Shown: in pieces, positions 32,722 through 41,430 of the stretch | Numbering within the stretch: the stretch's first letter is position 1 | How the letters are laid out: the number at the start of each line of letters is the position of its first letter | Origin: Humibacillus sp. DSM 29435 | Lineage (GTDB): Bacteria; Actinomycetota; Actinomycetes; Actinomycetales; Dermatophilaceae | DNA length: 64,000 bases | Assembly: GCF_001758225.1 (NCBI RefSeq) | Contig: NZ_MAST01000017.1 | Span: 1-64,000, forward strand | Reading direction: 5' to 3' | Notes under the pieces: model-generated | The model's database searches: none | Told to the model about the DNA's origin: nothing | What the model saw: the letters and a program-made list of their open reading frames with translations, nothing else | Program-made: the position numbers and the translations under genes

Positions 32722-35538
32722 TCACCAGCCCGACGGAGGCTGGGGCGAGGAGTCAGGGTCGGGGTCTCCCTGGCGTGGGGCGGCTACAGGTGCCCCGCCC
32801 CAGGGGTCGAGCGGTGCCGTGACTGGTGGCACTCCAGGCACAGGCGGCGCGCCGACGGGGGCAGCGGGCACACCCCCGATCGGCGCACCGAAGACAGGAC
32901 CGTTCGGGTTGGCAGGCTGAGCCCAGGGGTCGGCGCCCGTCCCTGCCGGGACTCGGCTCGACGCCCACGGGTCTGCGGGAATCCCTGTGTCGTCGCCAGC
33001 ATCCGGCGTGGACTCCGGGATTTGACTGCGCAGCCCGCGAACAACCTCGGGAAGGGCCCGGCGCGCACCACTGACAAGGGTATCCCAGCCTGGTGCCCCC
33101 GTCACCGTGAAGAAGGTCACCTCGACTTCCCCGCCGCGCGGGTTGGTCGGGTCGAGGGCGACGCACCACTGGTTCTGAACGGCGAGCGGGAGCCTGGCGT
33201 GACCCTTGCTCTGAGCGCCGGTGGGCCCAGCAGCCGAGATACGACCTGGGTGCTCGACCCGCACGTACCCGGGCTCGGTCAGCCCGAGCCCGGCTTTGGT
33301 CATCAGCGTCTTACCATCGATGCTCACCCTCCGCGACCCGCCCTGCGGGAGTGGTTGGCTCAGGAGCTGCTGCGGCGTCAGCGAGCATCCTGCGTCGAGG
33401 AAGCTACCGCTTCCGGCGGAGACCTCGCCACGCACGCTGCCGGCGGACAGGCTGGTACCGGGGATCTTGGCTGTCACGAACTTGGCGAGGTATAAAAGTG
33501 CCACGGGAACGGCGACGCCGAGCAGGGTCAGCCCTACTAATGCGAGCAGGAAGTACCACGGATTGATGGGGCGCTGCATGTCCGCGGTAAAAGTGACCGA
33601 AACCTTGACTGGAGATGCGGTCCGGTCTTGTGGTAGCACCATCACCGTCGCAGACCCCGAGACAAGCCCGTCCCCCACGTCGTCGCTGGAAAAACTCAGC
33701 GGCAACGAGCCGCTCACGCAGTTGGCCTTATTCGTCGCCGTCGAGGTGATCCCAATCCCAGGAGCATCGGCCGGGGACGTCGTCACGGTGGGCGCGCCGT
33801 CGAGCCACACACAACCTTTACCGGTGACGGCCACGGAACCAGACACCTGGCCCGCCTCCGTGATGGTACCAAAGTCCACGCTCTTCGCCAGCGACGGATA
33901 GTTGGCGGGGGTGCGGATATCCACCGAAATGTCGTTGACTTGAGGTTCAAGGACTGTGCCCGGAACGGACCGACCCAGCGAAGCCCAATCCTTGGTCGTA
34001 ACCGCTAGTGCTAACCGAAGGGTAGCGCTGCCGGGGTCGACCCCGGTGAGGTCAATGGTCTGGGGGGCTGCGATTGAGGAGCCGCTCAAACCGGTCGCCA
34101 CCGGAAGGCTCGTGCCATCCGCCAGCACGAGGCTCGCGGTGAGCGTCGTCCTCGGGGAAAGTCTGGCCGGATCCACGGGGGAACCGTCGACGTGTACCAG
34201 TTGGAATGTGACGTCTTTGAGAACCTCTCCCGCGCGTAGAACTGTGCTCGTGGACGCCGGCCACTTTGGTAGGAGGTCGCCGAAGATGCGCAGACTGGAC
34301 CGAGATGTCTTGCCAGCCGGATTGGGCGCAGAGAAGCGCAGACTCCATTGCCCAGTCCATGCCGTGTCGGCAGTACGCTCCACATCGACGGAAACCGACG
34401 CATCGCCGAGCCACTGCCAGGTCACCTTCCCACCTGGAAGACTGCCCGATCCACTGGCGCCTCGTGCCAAGTTGAGCCTACCGCCAGCGGGGTCGACCAA
34501 CGTGATGGAGCTTCCGTCCGCATCGCTGTCCGCCAGAGCGTGGATCTTGCTGATGGACGAATCAAGGACGAAGGAGTGCGTGCCCTGAGGGCATGCCGTC
34601 GCACCGCACACCCCGCCCCTCTGCACGACCGCCGGGGTGTCTCCGCCGGCGATCTGGTCGAACCCGAAGAAGAGGTCCCGAATGTTCGCGGCTTCGATGA
34701 ACGCTCCCGAGACGGGCTGGACGATCTTGCCGCACCCTCCCTCGCCGGTTGTCATTTTTCGCAAGAACCCAAAGTCGGGCTTCCTGTCGCTCGACAGACC
34801 GATACCAAACGTGATGATGTCTTGGGACCGTATCTGATCCGCGACACCTCCAGCACGACAGATGTCCTGCTCGCCGGCCCCGATCGCGGCGGCCACGTTG
34901 GCATCCGTCGAAAGATCGTTGTTGCGGTCGTAAGGTTTGGGCCCGCCAAGGTCAGCTATGCTCGGGTGGTTCCCGCCACGGGTGGTCAGCGAGTACTCGC
35001 CGTCAGTGAACAGCACAATTGCGGAGCAGCGCCCTTGCTTGCCCGCGCCTCGGCCCGCCAGCTCGCGGCGCGCCCCGGTCATCGCGTTCCAGTAGTCGGT
35101 GTCGACACCTTGGTTCCGTGCGGCGAACCGGTCGAGCGACTGGAGGAGGGCGTTGCGGCCACTTACCACCGGAGTCCAGTCCGTGACCTTCTCGTACCCC
35201 GTGTCGAACCCGGCGACGGCGATCTCGAGGGTCAGGTTGCTCCGAGAGGCAAGACTCGCCATCTGCTTGACGAGGTGCCCCGCAGCGGTGACTCGGGCGT
35301 TCTTCGGGTCAGTACCCTTGAGCGACCCAGACCGGTCGATCAGGAGGAGGAGGTGCCCCTGCCCTCCTCCCGCCAGGCAGGCACCGAATCTCTGAACTGC
35401 TTCAGGGGTTGCGCTGGCGGCAGAGGCGATAGCCCGCTCCGGCGCGGCGGCAGCGGTCGCGGGAAGGCCCGAGTTTCCCAACGCGCTGATGAGCAGTGCC
35501 CCCACGACGGCGATGGCCGCGATCCCACGTCGAGGCAT
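32722..35538 (-). CDS. Exported, membrane-anchored vWA protein with DPW-rich tail
   Basis: I choose the ATG at 35538, which overlaps the previous stop (TGATG); the longer frame lacks a signal. The 938-aa product has a signal peptide (IAAIAVVGALLISALGNSG), an extracytoplasmic vWA domain with MIDAS DRSGS (Asp68, Ser70, Ser72), several beta-sandwich units, one span at about 657-682 (YFLLALVGLTLLGVAVPVA) and a cytoplasmic tail. The tail has three DPW motifs (ADPWAS, ADPWAQ, LDPWGG) in Pro-rich sequence and ends QPPSGW. It probably senses outside the membrane and passes the signal to the cytoplasmic parts. The orientation is inferred. Confidence 0.85.
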   Translation of the reverse strand: MPRRGIAAIAVVGALLISALGNSGLPATAAAAPERAIASAASATPEAVQRFGACLAGGGQGHLLLLIDRSGSLKGTDPKNARVTAAGHLVKQMASLASRSNLTLEIAVAGFDTGYEKVTDWTPVVSGRNALLQSLDRFAARNQGVDTDYWNAMTGARRELAGRGAGKQGRCSAIVLFTDGEYSLTTRGGNHPSIADLGGPKPYDRNNDLSTDANVAAAIGAGEQDICRAGGVADQIRSQDIITFGIGLSSDRKPDFGFLRKMTTGEGGCGKIVQPVSGAFIEAANIRDLFFGFDQIAGGDTPAVVQRGGVCGATACPQGTHSFVLDSSISKIHALADSDADGSSITLVDPAGGRLNLARGASGSGSLPGGKVTWQWLGDASVSVDVERTADTAWTGQWSLRFSAPNPAGKTSRSSLRIFGDLLPKWPASTSTVLRAGEVLKDVTFQLVHVDGSPVDPARLSPRTTLTASLVLADGTSLPVATGLSGSSIAAPQTIDLTGVDPGSATLRLALAVTTKDWASLGRSVPGTVLEPQVNDISVDIRTPANYPSLAKSVDFGTITEAGQVSGSVAVTGKGCVWLDGAPTVTTSPADAPGIGITSTATNKANCVSGSLPLSFSSDDVGDGLVSGSATVMVLPQDRTASPVKVSVTFTADMQRPINPWYFLLALVGLTLLGVAVPVALLYLAKFVTAKIPGTSLSAGSVRGEVSAGSGSFLDAGCSLTPQQLLSQPLPQGGSRRVSIDGKTLMTKAGLGLTEPGYVRVEHPGRISAAGPTGAQSKGHARLPLAVQNQWCVALDPTNPRGGEVEVTFFTVTGAPGWDTLVSGARRALPEVVRGLRSQIPESTPDAGDDTGIPADPWASSRVPAGTGADPWAQPANPNGPVFGAPIGGVPAAPVGAPPVPGVPPVTAPLDPWGGAPVAAPRQGDPDPDSSPQPPSGW

Positions 35539-36128
35539 CAAGACCACCGGCCCCGGGCGACGTCGTTGGCGATGAGGTACGCCGCCAGAGTGACCACCGC
35601 CAACGCACCCCCGATGACGAGGCGCCGGGCGAGGTCGCCGCCGCTGGCACCGGCGTACCAGGCGTTTTGGCGGGCCTTGGCGTCTGCCGAAAAGAACATG
35701 GCGACCGCACCGATCGCAAGAGGACCGCCGACGAGCCATGCGAGGGCACCCATGGTCGCTCCGCGGCCGGTCGCCAACGCGACGATCGATACGACTCCGC
35801 TCGCGAGGACGAGACCGGCGGCGGCGACCAACCACCGGACCGGGGTCTTGATGGGCGCATCGAGCGCCGGCTGCTCTGCGTTGAAAGACGGGGCAGCATT
35901 CGGCCCCGGGCCGTTTCCGGGAAGGTCTACATCGCCGCGGTCCGGGGCCGGAGTGTCGACGTGAGGCGGTGGAGGCTGCAGCTGGCTACCACCGGGCATC
36001 CCGCTAGGCGCGGCTGGAAACCCACCCGGCATTCCGGGCATACCTGGAAAACCCCCTGGCATGCCGGGCATGGACGGGGGGCCTTGGGCCGGCATGGCCG
36101 GGCCGCCGAACGGTGGCTGCGAACTCAC
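35538..36128 (-). CDS. Small membrane protein with MPG-rich N-terminus
   Basis: The 196-aa protein starts at a GTG after AAGGGGAG. The first 50 residues repeat MPG units (SMPGMPGGFPGMPGMPG and on) and are followed by a Pro/Asp-rich stretch. The C-terminal half holds three spans (WLVAAAGLVLASGVVSIVAL, LAWLVGGPLAIGAVAMFF, LVIGGALAVVTLAAYLIA). It is the first gene of the ten-gene operon and is coupled to the anchored vWA gene. The Pro-rich cytoplasmic tail suggests binding to partners. The family is unknown. Confidence 0.7.
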   Translation of the reverse strand: MSSQPPFGGPAMPAQGPPSMPGMPGGFPGMPGMPGGFPAAPSGMPGGSQLQPPPPHVDTPAPDRGDVDLPGNGPGPNAAPSFNAEQPALDAPIKTPVRWLVAAAGLVLASGVVSIVALATGRGATMGALAWLVGGPLAIGAVAMFFSADAKARQNAWYAGASGGDLARRLVIGGALAVVTLAAYLIANDVARGRWS

Positions 36129-36414
36129 GTAGACTCCCCTTGGTGCTGATGATCACTGAATTGCGATCCGAAAACCCCGCATTCACCGAAGACCCCATTC
36201 ATATCAGAGGTCAAAGAGCTCCGCAGCAATGCCGGTGAACTCGGCAAGGCCCGCGCGAGATAGGCGCAACTGCGTTCTCCAAGCAGCATGACGCTCAAGT
36301 TCGCGCTGTTGAGGGCCTTCACCAGCGTCTAGGTCGGTGGCGTGAGGTCGGTGGCGGAGGCCCTAGAGACGTCCACCTCCGCGGCGGGATTCGCTGCGTC
36401 CTGGACGGTCCCTT
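36129..36414. promoter_or_regulatory. Probable promoter region of the GTPase/tubulin operon
   Basis: This 286-base gap follows the TerD stop at 36415 and precedes the first operon gene. It is the largest gap between the two minus-strand groups and the natural place for the operon promoter. It contains a near-direct repeat (GGTCGGTGGCG at about 36331 and 36347). I see no certain -10/-35 pair or terminator. Confidence 0.4.
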
Positions 36415-36996
36415 TCACAGGTGTTGACCGATAGCCGGGAGTAGGTCGCGGAACGTCCGTCCGGACGCGGGAGCGCCGATGGCGGTCATCGCCCAGCCGG
36501 CCCCCTCACGGCTGACCTTCGCCATCACCTGAGCGTTGTGACGCCCGGACCCGGTAAGGTCGTAGCGCGCAATTTCTGTTCCACCGGAAGCCTCGTCGAC
36601 GACACGGCAGAACGCGTTCTCGATCTGTGAGAAGTCCTGCCCTGTGAACGAGTTCACCGTGAAGACGAGCGTGTTCACGTGGCTTGGGACGCGGGTCAGG
36701 TCGACGGTGATCGACTCGTCGTCGCCGTCGCCGTCGCCGGTCTGGTTGTCTCCGGTGTGCTGGATGGAGCCGTCTGCGCTGCGCAGTTGCTGGAACCACA
36801 CCTGGTCCACGAGCTTGCCGGAGGCGTCGAAGAGCAGACAGGACGCGTCCAGGTCGATCGTCTGGGACTTCAGGCCGCCAAAGAGGCCCTTCTTCTTCAC
36901 GGCGTCCCAGCCGAGTCCCATGCGGACCCGTGTCAAGGTCTGTCCGCCGGCCTTCGTCAGTGAAACTTTCTGTCCCTTGCTGAGGCTGACACTCAT
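36415..36996 (-). CDS. TerD-family protein (TerZ-like insert)
   Basis: The 193-aa protein starts at an ATG after GGGAGAAG. It has LSKGQKVSLTKAGGQTLTRV, GLGWDAVKKKGLFGGLKSQT followed by IDLDASC, and the calcium loop GDNQTGDGDGDDE, so both acidic ligand groups are present. The ten-residue insert with FGG before the DLDAS strand and the C-terminal AMTAIGAPASGRTFRDLLP distinguish it from the TerD paralogues at 39-40 kb and resemble TerZ-type proteins. It lies between the TerA gene and the large operon. Confidence 0.88.
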   Translation of the reverse strand: MSVSLSKGQKVSLTKAGGQTLTRVRMGLGWDAVKKKGLFGGLKSQTIDLDASCLLFDASGKLVDQVWFQQLRSADGSIQHTGDNQTGDGDGDDESITVDLTRVPSHVNTLVFTVNSFTGQDFSQIENAFCRVVDEASGGTEIARYDLTGSGRHNAQVMAKVSREGAGWAMTAIGAPASGRTFRDLLPAIGQHL

Positions 36997-37066
36997 GCTG
37001 ATCTTCTCCCTATCGAGCGTTGTGGTGGCGACTTAAGGTTCTGATGTTCGGGCAGAGACGCGCCTG

Positions 37067-37777
37067 CTACTTGCGGCCTGCGGTCCAGCTAAGGTTCCAG
37101 TCGTAAGCGCGGTCGAGCTTGTCGTGACCGCTGACGTAGTTGACCTCACGGTTAACCGACAGCTCCCCGCCGCGGTTCTGAATCATCGCAATTCCGCACA
37201 TGCCAGCGCCGCCGCGCGCCTCGTCGAGACGGACCTCGATGGTCGGTCCATGCGCGGGGAAGAGCGTCACGACACCATCGGCGGCGGCCCAGTTCGGGGC
37301 GCCCTCGTAGATGAAGGCGAACACGAGGATGCGTCGGATCCGGTGAAGCTGGCTCAGGTCGACGAAGAGGTTCTCGCCGGCGCTGTTCGTGCCGGACCGG
37401 TCGTCACCGTCGAGCCAGACGACAGGGTTGCCCGCCTCAGGGTTGCGGAAGGCGTTGCCGAGGGCTTGGACGACACCCTTGGACCCGTCGGTCAACTCGT
37501 AGAGGCATCCGAGGTCCAGGTCGATGCTGCTGGATGTCCCGGCGGCAGCGAGACGCTTGAGGAACCCGCCACCCTGGGCCGCGCCAGGCGGACGGGCGTT
37601 CCAGTTGAGGTTGACACGCAGCTGGCCGGTGGCCTGGCCCCGCTTGGTCAGGGACACATTCGGTAAGCTCTTGGTCAACTTGACCGGGCCGGTGGACGGC
37701 TGTGGCGCGACCGGTTGTGGCGTGGGTGGTGCGGAAGACTGCGGCGTGGCCGGACGCTTGGTGTAGTCGATCGGCAT
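37067..37777 (-). CDS. TerA-like TerD-fold protein
   Basis: I start at the ATG at 37777, preceded by GGAGG, giving 236 aa. A Pro/Gln-rich N-terminal segment (TPQSSAPPTPQPVAPQPS) precedes a TerA-type domain: VSLTKRGQATGQLRVNLNWN, SSIDLDLGCLYELTDGSKGV, WLDGDDRSGTNSAGENLFVD, ILVFAFIYEGAPNWAAADGV, and ends DWNLSWTAGRK. Acidic DLDLG and GDDRSG segments could hold metal. TerA proteins accompany TerC/DUF475 and TerD. The gap to the upstream DUF475 gene is 131 bases, to the downstream TerD 70 bases. Confidence 0.82.
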   Translation of the reverse strand: MPIDYTKRPATPQSSAPPTPQPVAPQPSTGPVKLTKSLPNVSLTKRGQATGQLRVNLNWNARPPGAAQGGGFLKRLAAAGTSSSIDLDLGCLYELTDGSKGVVQALGNAFRNPEAGNPVVWLDGDDRSGTNSAGENLFVDLSQLHRIRRILVFAFIYEGAPNWAAADGVVTLFPAHGPTIEVRLDEARGGAGMCGIAMIQNRGGELSVNREVNYVSGHDKLDRAYDWNLSWTAGRK

Positions 37778-37908
37778 CGGTGCCTCCGGTGGTCCTGTAC
37801 GGATGGATGAGTGCTGCTTGGTGCTGGTCGTGCGCGAGTCCACCTGTGGTGGACCCGGATCTTTCCGCCCGGATCAGGAGCCGCACTCTGACTCCGCTTG
37901 GGTCGTGC

Positions 37909-39072
37909 CTAAATGCGCGGGGACGTGGCGATGCTGGGTGGCGAGCTTCCGGTGTCCTGAGCGTGCTCGGTGTCGGCATCGTGGTGGCCGGCGTGGACCT
38001 CCTCGGCGAGTTCGGGGTGTCGACGGTTGCGCACGATCGAGGAGATAAATGCGGCGCCGATGAAGCCGACGCCGATGAGGCCGGTGACGACCTCGGGCAC
38101 CTCATGCTTGATGCTGACGAGCAGGATGACGGCCAGTGCACCGATGGCCCAGAACGCGCCGTGCTCGAGGAACACGTACGACTTTAGGGTGCCCTTGCGG
38201 ATGAGGTATACGGTCATGGACCGGATGTACATGGCGCCGACACCGAGGCCGACCGCGATGATGAAGATGTCCTGCGTGATGGCGAACGCGCCGATGACGC
38301 CGTCGAAAGAGAAGGACGCGTCAAGGACCTCGAGGTACATGAAGAGGAAGAACGCGGCCTTGCCGGAGGCCTTGAGGACCTGCGGAGGGCCACCGCGTCC
38401 TTCGACCCCAACCTCGGCTTCCTCGCCAGCGTTCTGGAACAACTCCCCGAGGCCGTTGACGAGCAGGTAGGTCACGATGCCGAGGCCTCCGGCGATCATG
38501 ACGGCGCCGGCATCCTTGGCGAGGAACTCGGCGCCGAGCACGAGCACGACGAGCGCGACGACGACAGAGAGCTGGTCGAGCTTGCCGACCCTGGCCAGGG
38601 GGCTCTCGAGCCAGTGCAGCCACCGGATGTCGCGGTCTTCAAAAAAGAAGTCGAGGAAGAGCATGAAGAGGAACATGCCACCGAACGCCGCAATGGACGG
38701 GTGCGCTTCGTGCAGCAGGTACGCGTACGTGCCGGGCTCGGTGACCGCGCCGCCTTCACGGGCAAGGCTGACCGCCTCGACTGGGTTCAGGTGGGCCGTT
38801 GCTGCAACGATCAACAGCGGGAACAGCAGCCGCATGCCGAACACCGCGATGAGGATGCCGACGGTGAGGAACATCTTCTGCCAGAAGGCGTTCATCTTCT
38901 CGAGAATGGTCGCGTTCACGACCGCGTTGTCAAAACTGAGAGAAATCTCGAGGACACACAGAATGGCCACCAGCGCGAGCGCTGTTGGACCGCCCAGAAC
39001 AAGCGATCCGACGAGAGCGACGGCGGTCACGGCAAATGACCATCCGAAAGTCTTGATAATCACGTGAGTCAC
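37909..39072 (-). CDS. DUF475/TerC-superfamily integral membrane protein
   Basis: The 387-aa protein starts at a GTG. It has about nine spans and the two family Asp motifs on membrane helices: LEISLSFDNAVVNA near residue 42 and LDASFSFDGVIGAFAI near residue 260. Acidic FFFEDRDIRW follows the third span, and the C-terminus is a His/Asp-rich tail (EVHAGHHDADTEHAQD). TerC-type proteins are membrane partners of TerD and are linked to metal handling, including export of manganese in some bacteria. The His-rich tail may bind metal. This is the only TerC-like gene in the window. Confidence 0.9.
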   Translation of the reverse strand: MTHVIIKTFGWSFAVTAVALVGSLVLGGPTALALVAILCVLEISLSFDNAVVNATILEKMNAFWQKMFLTVGILIAVFGMRLLFPLLIVAATAHLNPVEAVSLAREGGAVTEPGTYAYLLHEAHPSIAAFGGMFLFMLFLDFFFEDRDIRWLHWLESPLARVGKLDQLSVVVALVVLVLGAEFLAKDAGAVMIAGGLGIVTYLLVNGLGELFQNAGEEAEVGVEGRGGPPQVLKASGKAAFFLFMYLEVLDASFSFDGVIGAFAITQDIFIIAVGLGVGAMYIRSMTVYLIRKGTLKSYVFLEHGAFWAIGALAVILLVSIKHEVPEVVTGLIGVGFIGAAFISSIVRNRRHPELAEEVHAGHHDADTEHAQDTGSSPPSIATSPRI

Positions 39073-39153
39073 TTCTGTCTGTGGGTTGCAAGTGAGAGAT
39101 AGACACCGAGAGCTACGTGCCCGGTTACCTTTTCGGTGGCGCCCATGAGCTTT

Positions 39154-39732
39154 TCAGCCGACGTTGACCCCGTAGTCACGCGCGATGCCTGCCAGTCCGG
39201 ACGCGTACCCCTGGCCAACGGCGCGGAACTTCCATTCGCCGCCGTGCCGGTATAGCTCGCCAAAGATCATGGCCGTCTCGGTAGAGGCGTCTTCGGTCAA
39301 GTCATATCGGGCGAGCTCTGAACCGTTGGCGCGGTCGACGACGCGGATGAACGCGTTCATAACCTGCCCGAACGACTGCCCGCGGGCCTGCGCGTCGTAG
39401 ATCGAGACGGGGAAAGCAATTTTGTCGACGTTGCCGGGCACGGATACGAGGTTGACGTGGATGGACTCGTCATCCCCGTCGCCCTGGCCATCGAGATTGT
39501 CACCAGTATGCTCGACGGAGCCGTCTGGGGAGGTGAGGTTGTTAAAAAAGATGAAGTGTTGGTCGTCGACGACCTTGCCGGCTGCAGTGCACATCAGTGC
39601 GCTGGCGTCGAGGTCGAACTGGGCCCCAGACGTGGTGCGCTCGTCCCAGCCGAGCCCAACGGTGACGGCGGTCATGCTCGGGGCCATCTTGGTCAGGCTG
39701 ACGTTTCCGCCCTTGGACAGGCTTACAGACAT
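39154..39732 (-). CDS. terD: TerD-family calcium-binding stress protein
   Basis: The ATG at 39732 follows GGAAGGAA; a longer frame to 39858 is rejected. The 192-aa product is canonical: [72 protein letters not shown] and [20 protein letters not shown]. Both calcium ligand clusters are intact. It is about 82 bases from the DUF475 gene and may be co-transcribed with it. It closely resembles the paralogue at 40051-40635, so the pair likely arose by tandem duplication. Confidence 0.95.
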   Translation of the reverse strand: MSVSLSKGGNVSLTKMAPSMTAVTVGLGWDERTTSGAQFDLDASALMCTAAGKVVDDQHFIFFNNLTSPDGSVEHTGDNLDGQGDGDDESIHVNLVSVPGNVDKIAFPVSIYDAQARGQSFGQVMNAFIRVVDRANGSELARYDLTEDASTETAMIFGELYRHGGEWKFRAVGQGYASGLAGIARDYGVNVG

Positions 39733-40006
39733 TGGTGAGTTCCTTCCTATTGCAGGCCCGAGCAGCCCTGCCGTTTCCCCGGCGCGAACACAGGCACCGT
39801 CTGGCGCACCATAGCCGAGTCTCGGCATTAGGTGGGGTGTTTCGCCTAAAGATGCCACATCGTACGTACCCGATCATCCGGGCTTCACTTCGCTCTCTTA
39901 CTGTCAGCCAAAGCAGCGCAGTCAACACCTTCCTACCTCATATGGCGCTGCTGCGATGGGGGCGGATCCGCCTGAGCCATGCAGCAAGGGTTGAAAGCAG
40001 GCAAGA

Positions 40007-40037
40007 CGGTGGCCCGTCCGGAGGCGACGGGCCACCG
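40007..40037 (-). terminator. Rho-independent-type terminator after TerD (40051)
   Basis: A 12-bp perfect stem (CGGTGGCCCGTC / GACGGGCCACCG) with a 7-base loop lies 13 bases past the TerD stop. In minus-strand reading it is followed by GTCTTGCCTGCTTTC, only moderately T-rich. It probably ends the first TerD transcript and separates it from the TerD/DUF475 group. Confidence 0.65.
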
Positions 40038-40050
40038 CTCAAAGTGCGCG

Positions 40051-40635
40051 TCAGCCGATGTTGACGCCGAAGTCCTTCGCGATGCCGGCTAGGCCGGAGG
40101 CGTACCCCTGGCCGACAGCGCGGAACTTCCATTCGGCGCTGTTGCGGTACAGCTCGCCGAACACCATCGCGGTCTCGGTGGAGGCGTCCTCGGACAGGTC
40201 GTAGCGGGCCAGTTCGGTCTGGTCGGTCTGGTTGATCACGCGGATGAACGCGTTCCGGACCTGGCCGAAGCTCTGGCTGCGCGTCTCAGCGTCGTAGATG
40301 GATACCGGGAAGACGATCTTGTCGATCTCGGCCGGCACCGCCGCCAGGTTGACCTTGATCGCCTCATCGTCACCCTCGCCCTCACCGGTGAGGTTGTCGC
40401 CGGTGTGCTCGATGGAGCCGTCCGGTGAGGTGAGGTTGTTGAAGTAGACGAAGTGCTTGTCCGAGGCCACATGGCCATCTGCCTTGACGCCGATCGCGGA
40501 CGCGTCGAGATCGAAGTCGGTGCCCGTCGTGCTGCGCACGTCCCAGCCCAGGCCCACGGTGACCGCGGTGAGACCGGCTGCCCCGGCCTGCTTCGTCAGC
40601 GAGACGTTCCCGCCCTTGGAGAGGCTCACTCCCAT
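40051..40635 (-). CDS. terD: TerD-family calcium-binding stress protein
   Basis: The ATG at 40635 follows AAGGGG; the longer frame to 40680 is not needed. The 194-aa product has [40 protein letters not shown], the loop [33 protein letters not shown] and [20 protein letters not shown]. Ligand residues are intact. It is the first gene of the minus-strand Ter series and has its own terminator, so it can be expressed alone. A strong stem-loop sits 160 bases upstream. Confidence 0.95.
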   Translation of the reverse strand: MGVSLSKGGNVSLTKQAGAAGLTAVTVGLGWDVRSTTGTDFDLDASAIGVKADGHVASDKHFVYFNNLTSPDGSIEHTGDNLTGEGEGDDEAIKVNLAAVPAEIDKIVFPVSIYDAETRSQSFGQVRNAFIRVINQTDQTELARYDLSEDASTETAMVFGELYRNSAEWKFRAVGQGYASGLAGIAKDFGVNIG

Positions 40636-40680
40636 GTCAATCCCCTTTGTGTCGAGTAGCAGCGGTGTCGACGCCACCAC

Positions 40681-41039
40681 TGGGTGCTTCCTGATGCTTC
40701 GGGACCGCCGTCTGGGCGGCCGCTCGTGAGCGTAGCAGCGGGCTCCGTGCGCGAACTCGAACTGCGTGAGCTGGTGCCGCTGAGGCTGTAATCACCCTGC
40801 CTCGGCGGCAATGTTCGCCGAGGCAGGGAGATTTCGATCGGCAAACTCCGATCAGCGAATAAACGAGGCCTCATGAACACTCAGGGTTACGGGACGCTTC
40901 AATCAAGCCCGGATCGTTCACGTGTCGTGATCTAAAACCGGTCCCGGACGCGCGAAAGTGCCTGTCACGCAAGGAGATACGGGACTTATCTAGGGTTCAG
41001 CACTTCGTTTCGGAGGGCACTTCGCAGGTAGAGCATACG
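40681..41039. other. Intergenic region upstream of the Ter series
   Basis: No gene is supported. It includes a long stem-loop (40795-40828) and should hold the promoter of the TerD gene at 40635. The right half runs into an IS1380 fragment. Confidence 0.4.
40795..40828. terminator. 13-bp perfect stem-loop, terminator-like
   Basis: The arms CCCTGCCTCGGCG and CGCCGAGGCAGGG pair perfectly around an 8-base loop. No strong T-run follows on either strand. It may be the terminator of a lost neighbour or a transcription barrier upstream of the TerD promoter. Confidence 0.5.
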
Positions 41040-41370
41040 ACGTGGGCGTCCGGGTTGTTTGTCGCGGCTGACGGGTCCGGGGTGATCGCCCACGCGGGGA
41101 GTGTTGCTACCCGCCTGCTGGCGGACCGGGTCGGGCTGACCGCGGAACTGTCGAGCGCGACCCGGCGGGCCGGCTTCCGGCCAGTGCATGACCGCGGACG
41201 GGTGGTGGTCGATGTCGCGGTCCTGCTCGCTGACGGTGGTGAGGCAATCGCGGACATCGACGTGCTTCGCCATCAGGGGCAGGTGCTCGGGCCGGTCGCA
41301 TCAGCGTCGACGGTGTGGCGGGCGCTGGACGAGCTGACCCCGGCGGCGCTGCGCCGGATCGAGACAGGGC
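41040..41370 (+). pseudogene. IS1380-family transposase, N-terminal fragment
   Basis: The frame encodes VAADGSGVIAHAGSVATRLL, GRVVVDVAVLLADGGEAIAD, IDVLRHQGQVLGPVASASTV and WRALDEL, the conserved start of IS1380 transposases (family length about 450 aa). It is cut off near 41370, where unrelated sequence begins, and there is no usable start. It is a dead fragment at the edge of the Ter series. Confidence 0.75.
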
Positions 41371-41430
41371 CATCTGTCAGGGCACCGAAACACCACAATT
41401 GGCGCGCGCTGCCCTGTCTGTCGGGGTGAG

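Noticed and set aside
35539-35835. Longer N-terminus for the exported vWA protein
   Set aside because: Arg-rich and out of frame with the membrane-protein gene it overlaps. The ATG at 35538 gives a proper signal peptide and TGATG coupling.
40986-41257. Small minus-strand genes over the IS1380 fragment
   Set aside because: They overlap the recognisable transposase fragment in antisense and have no independent support.
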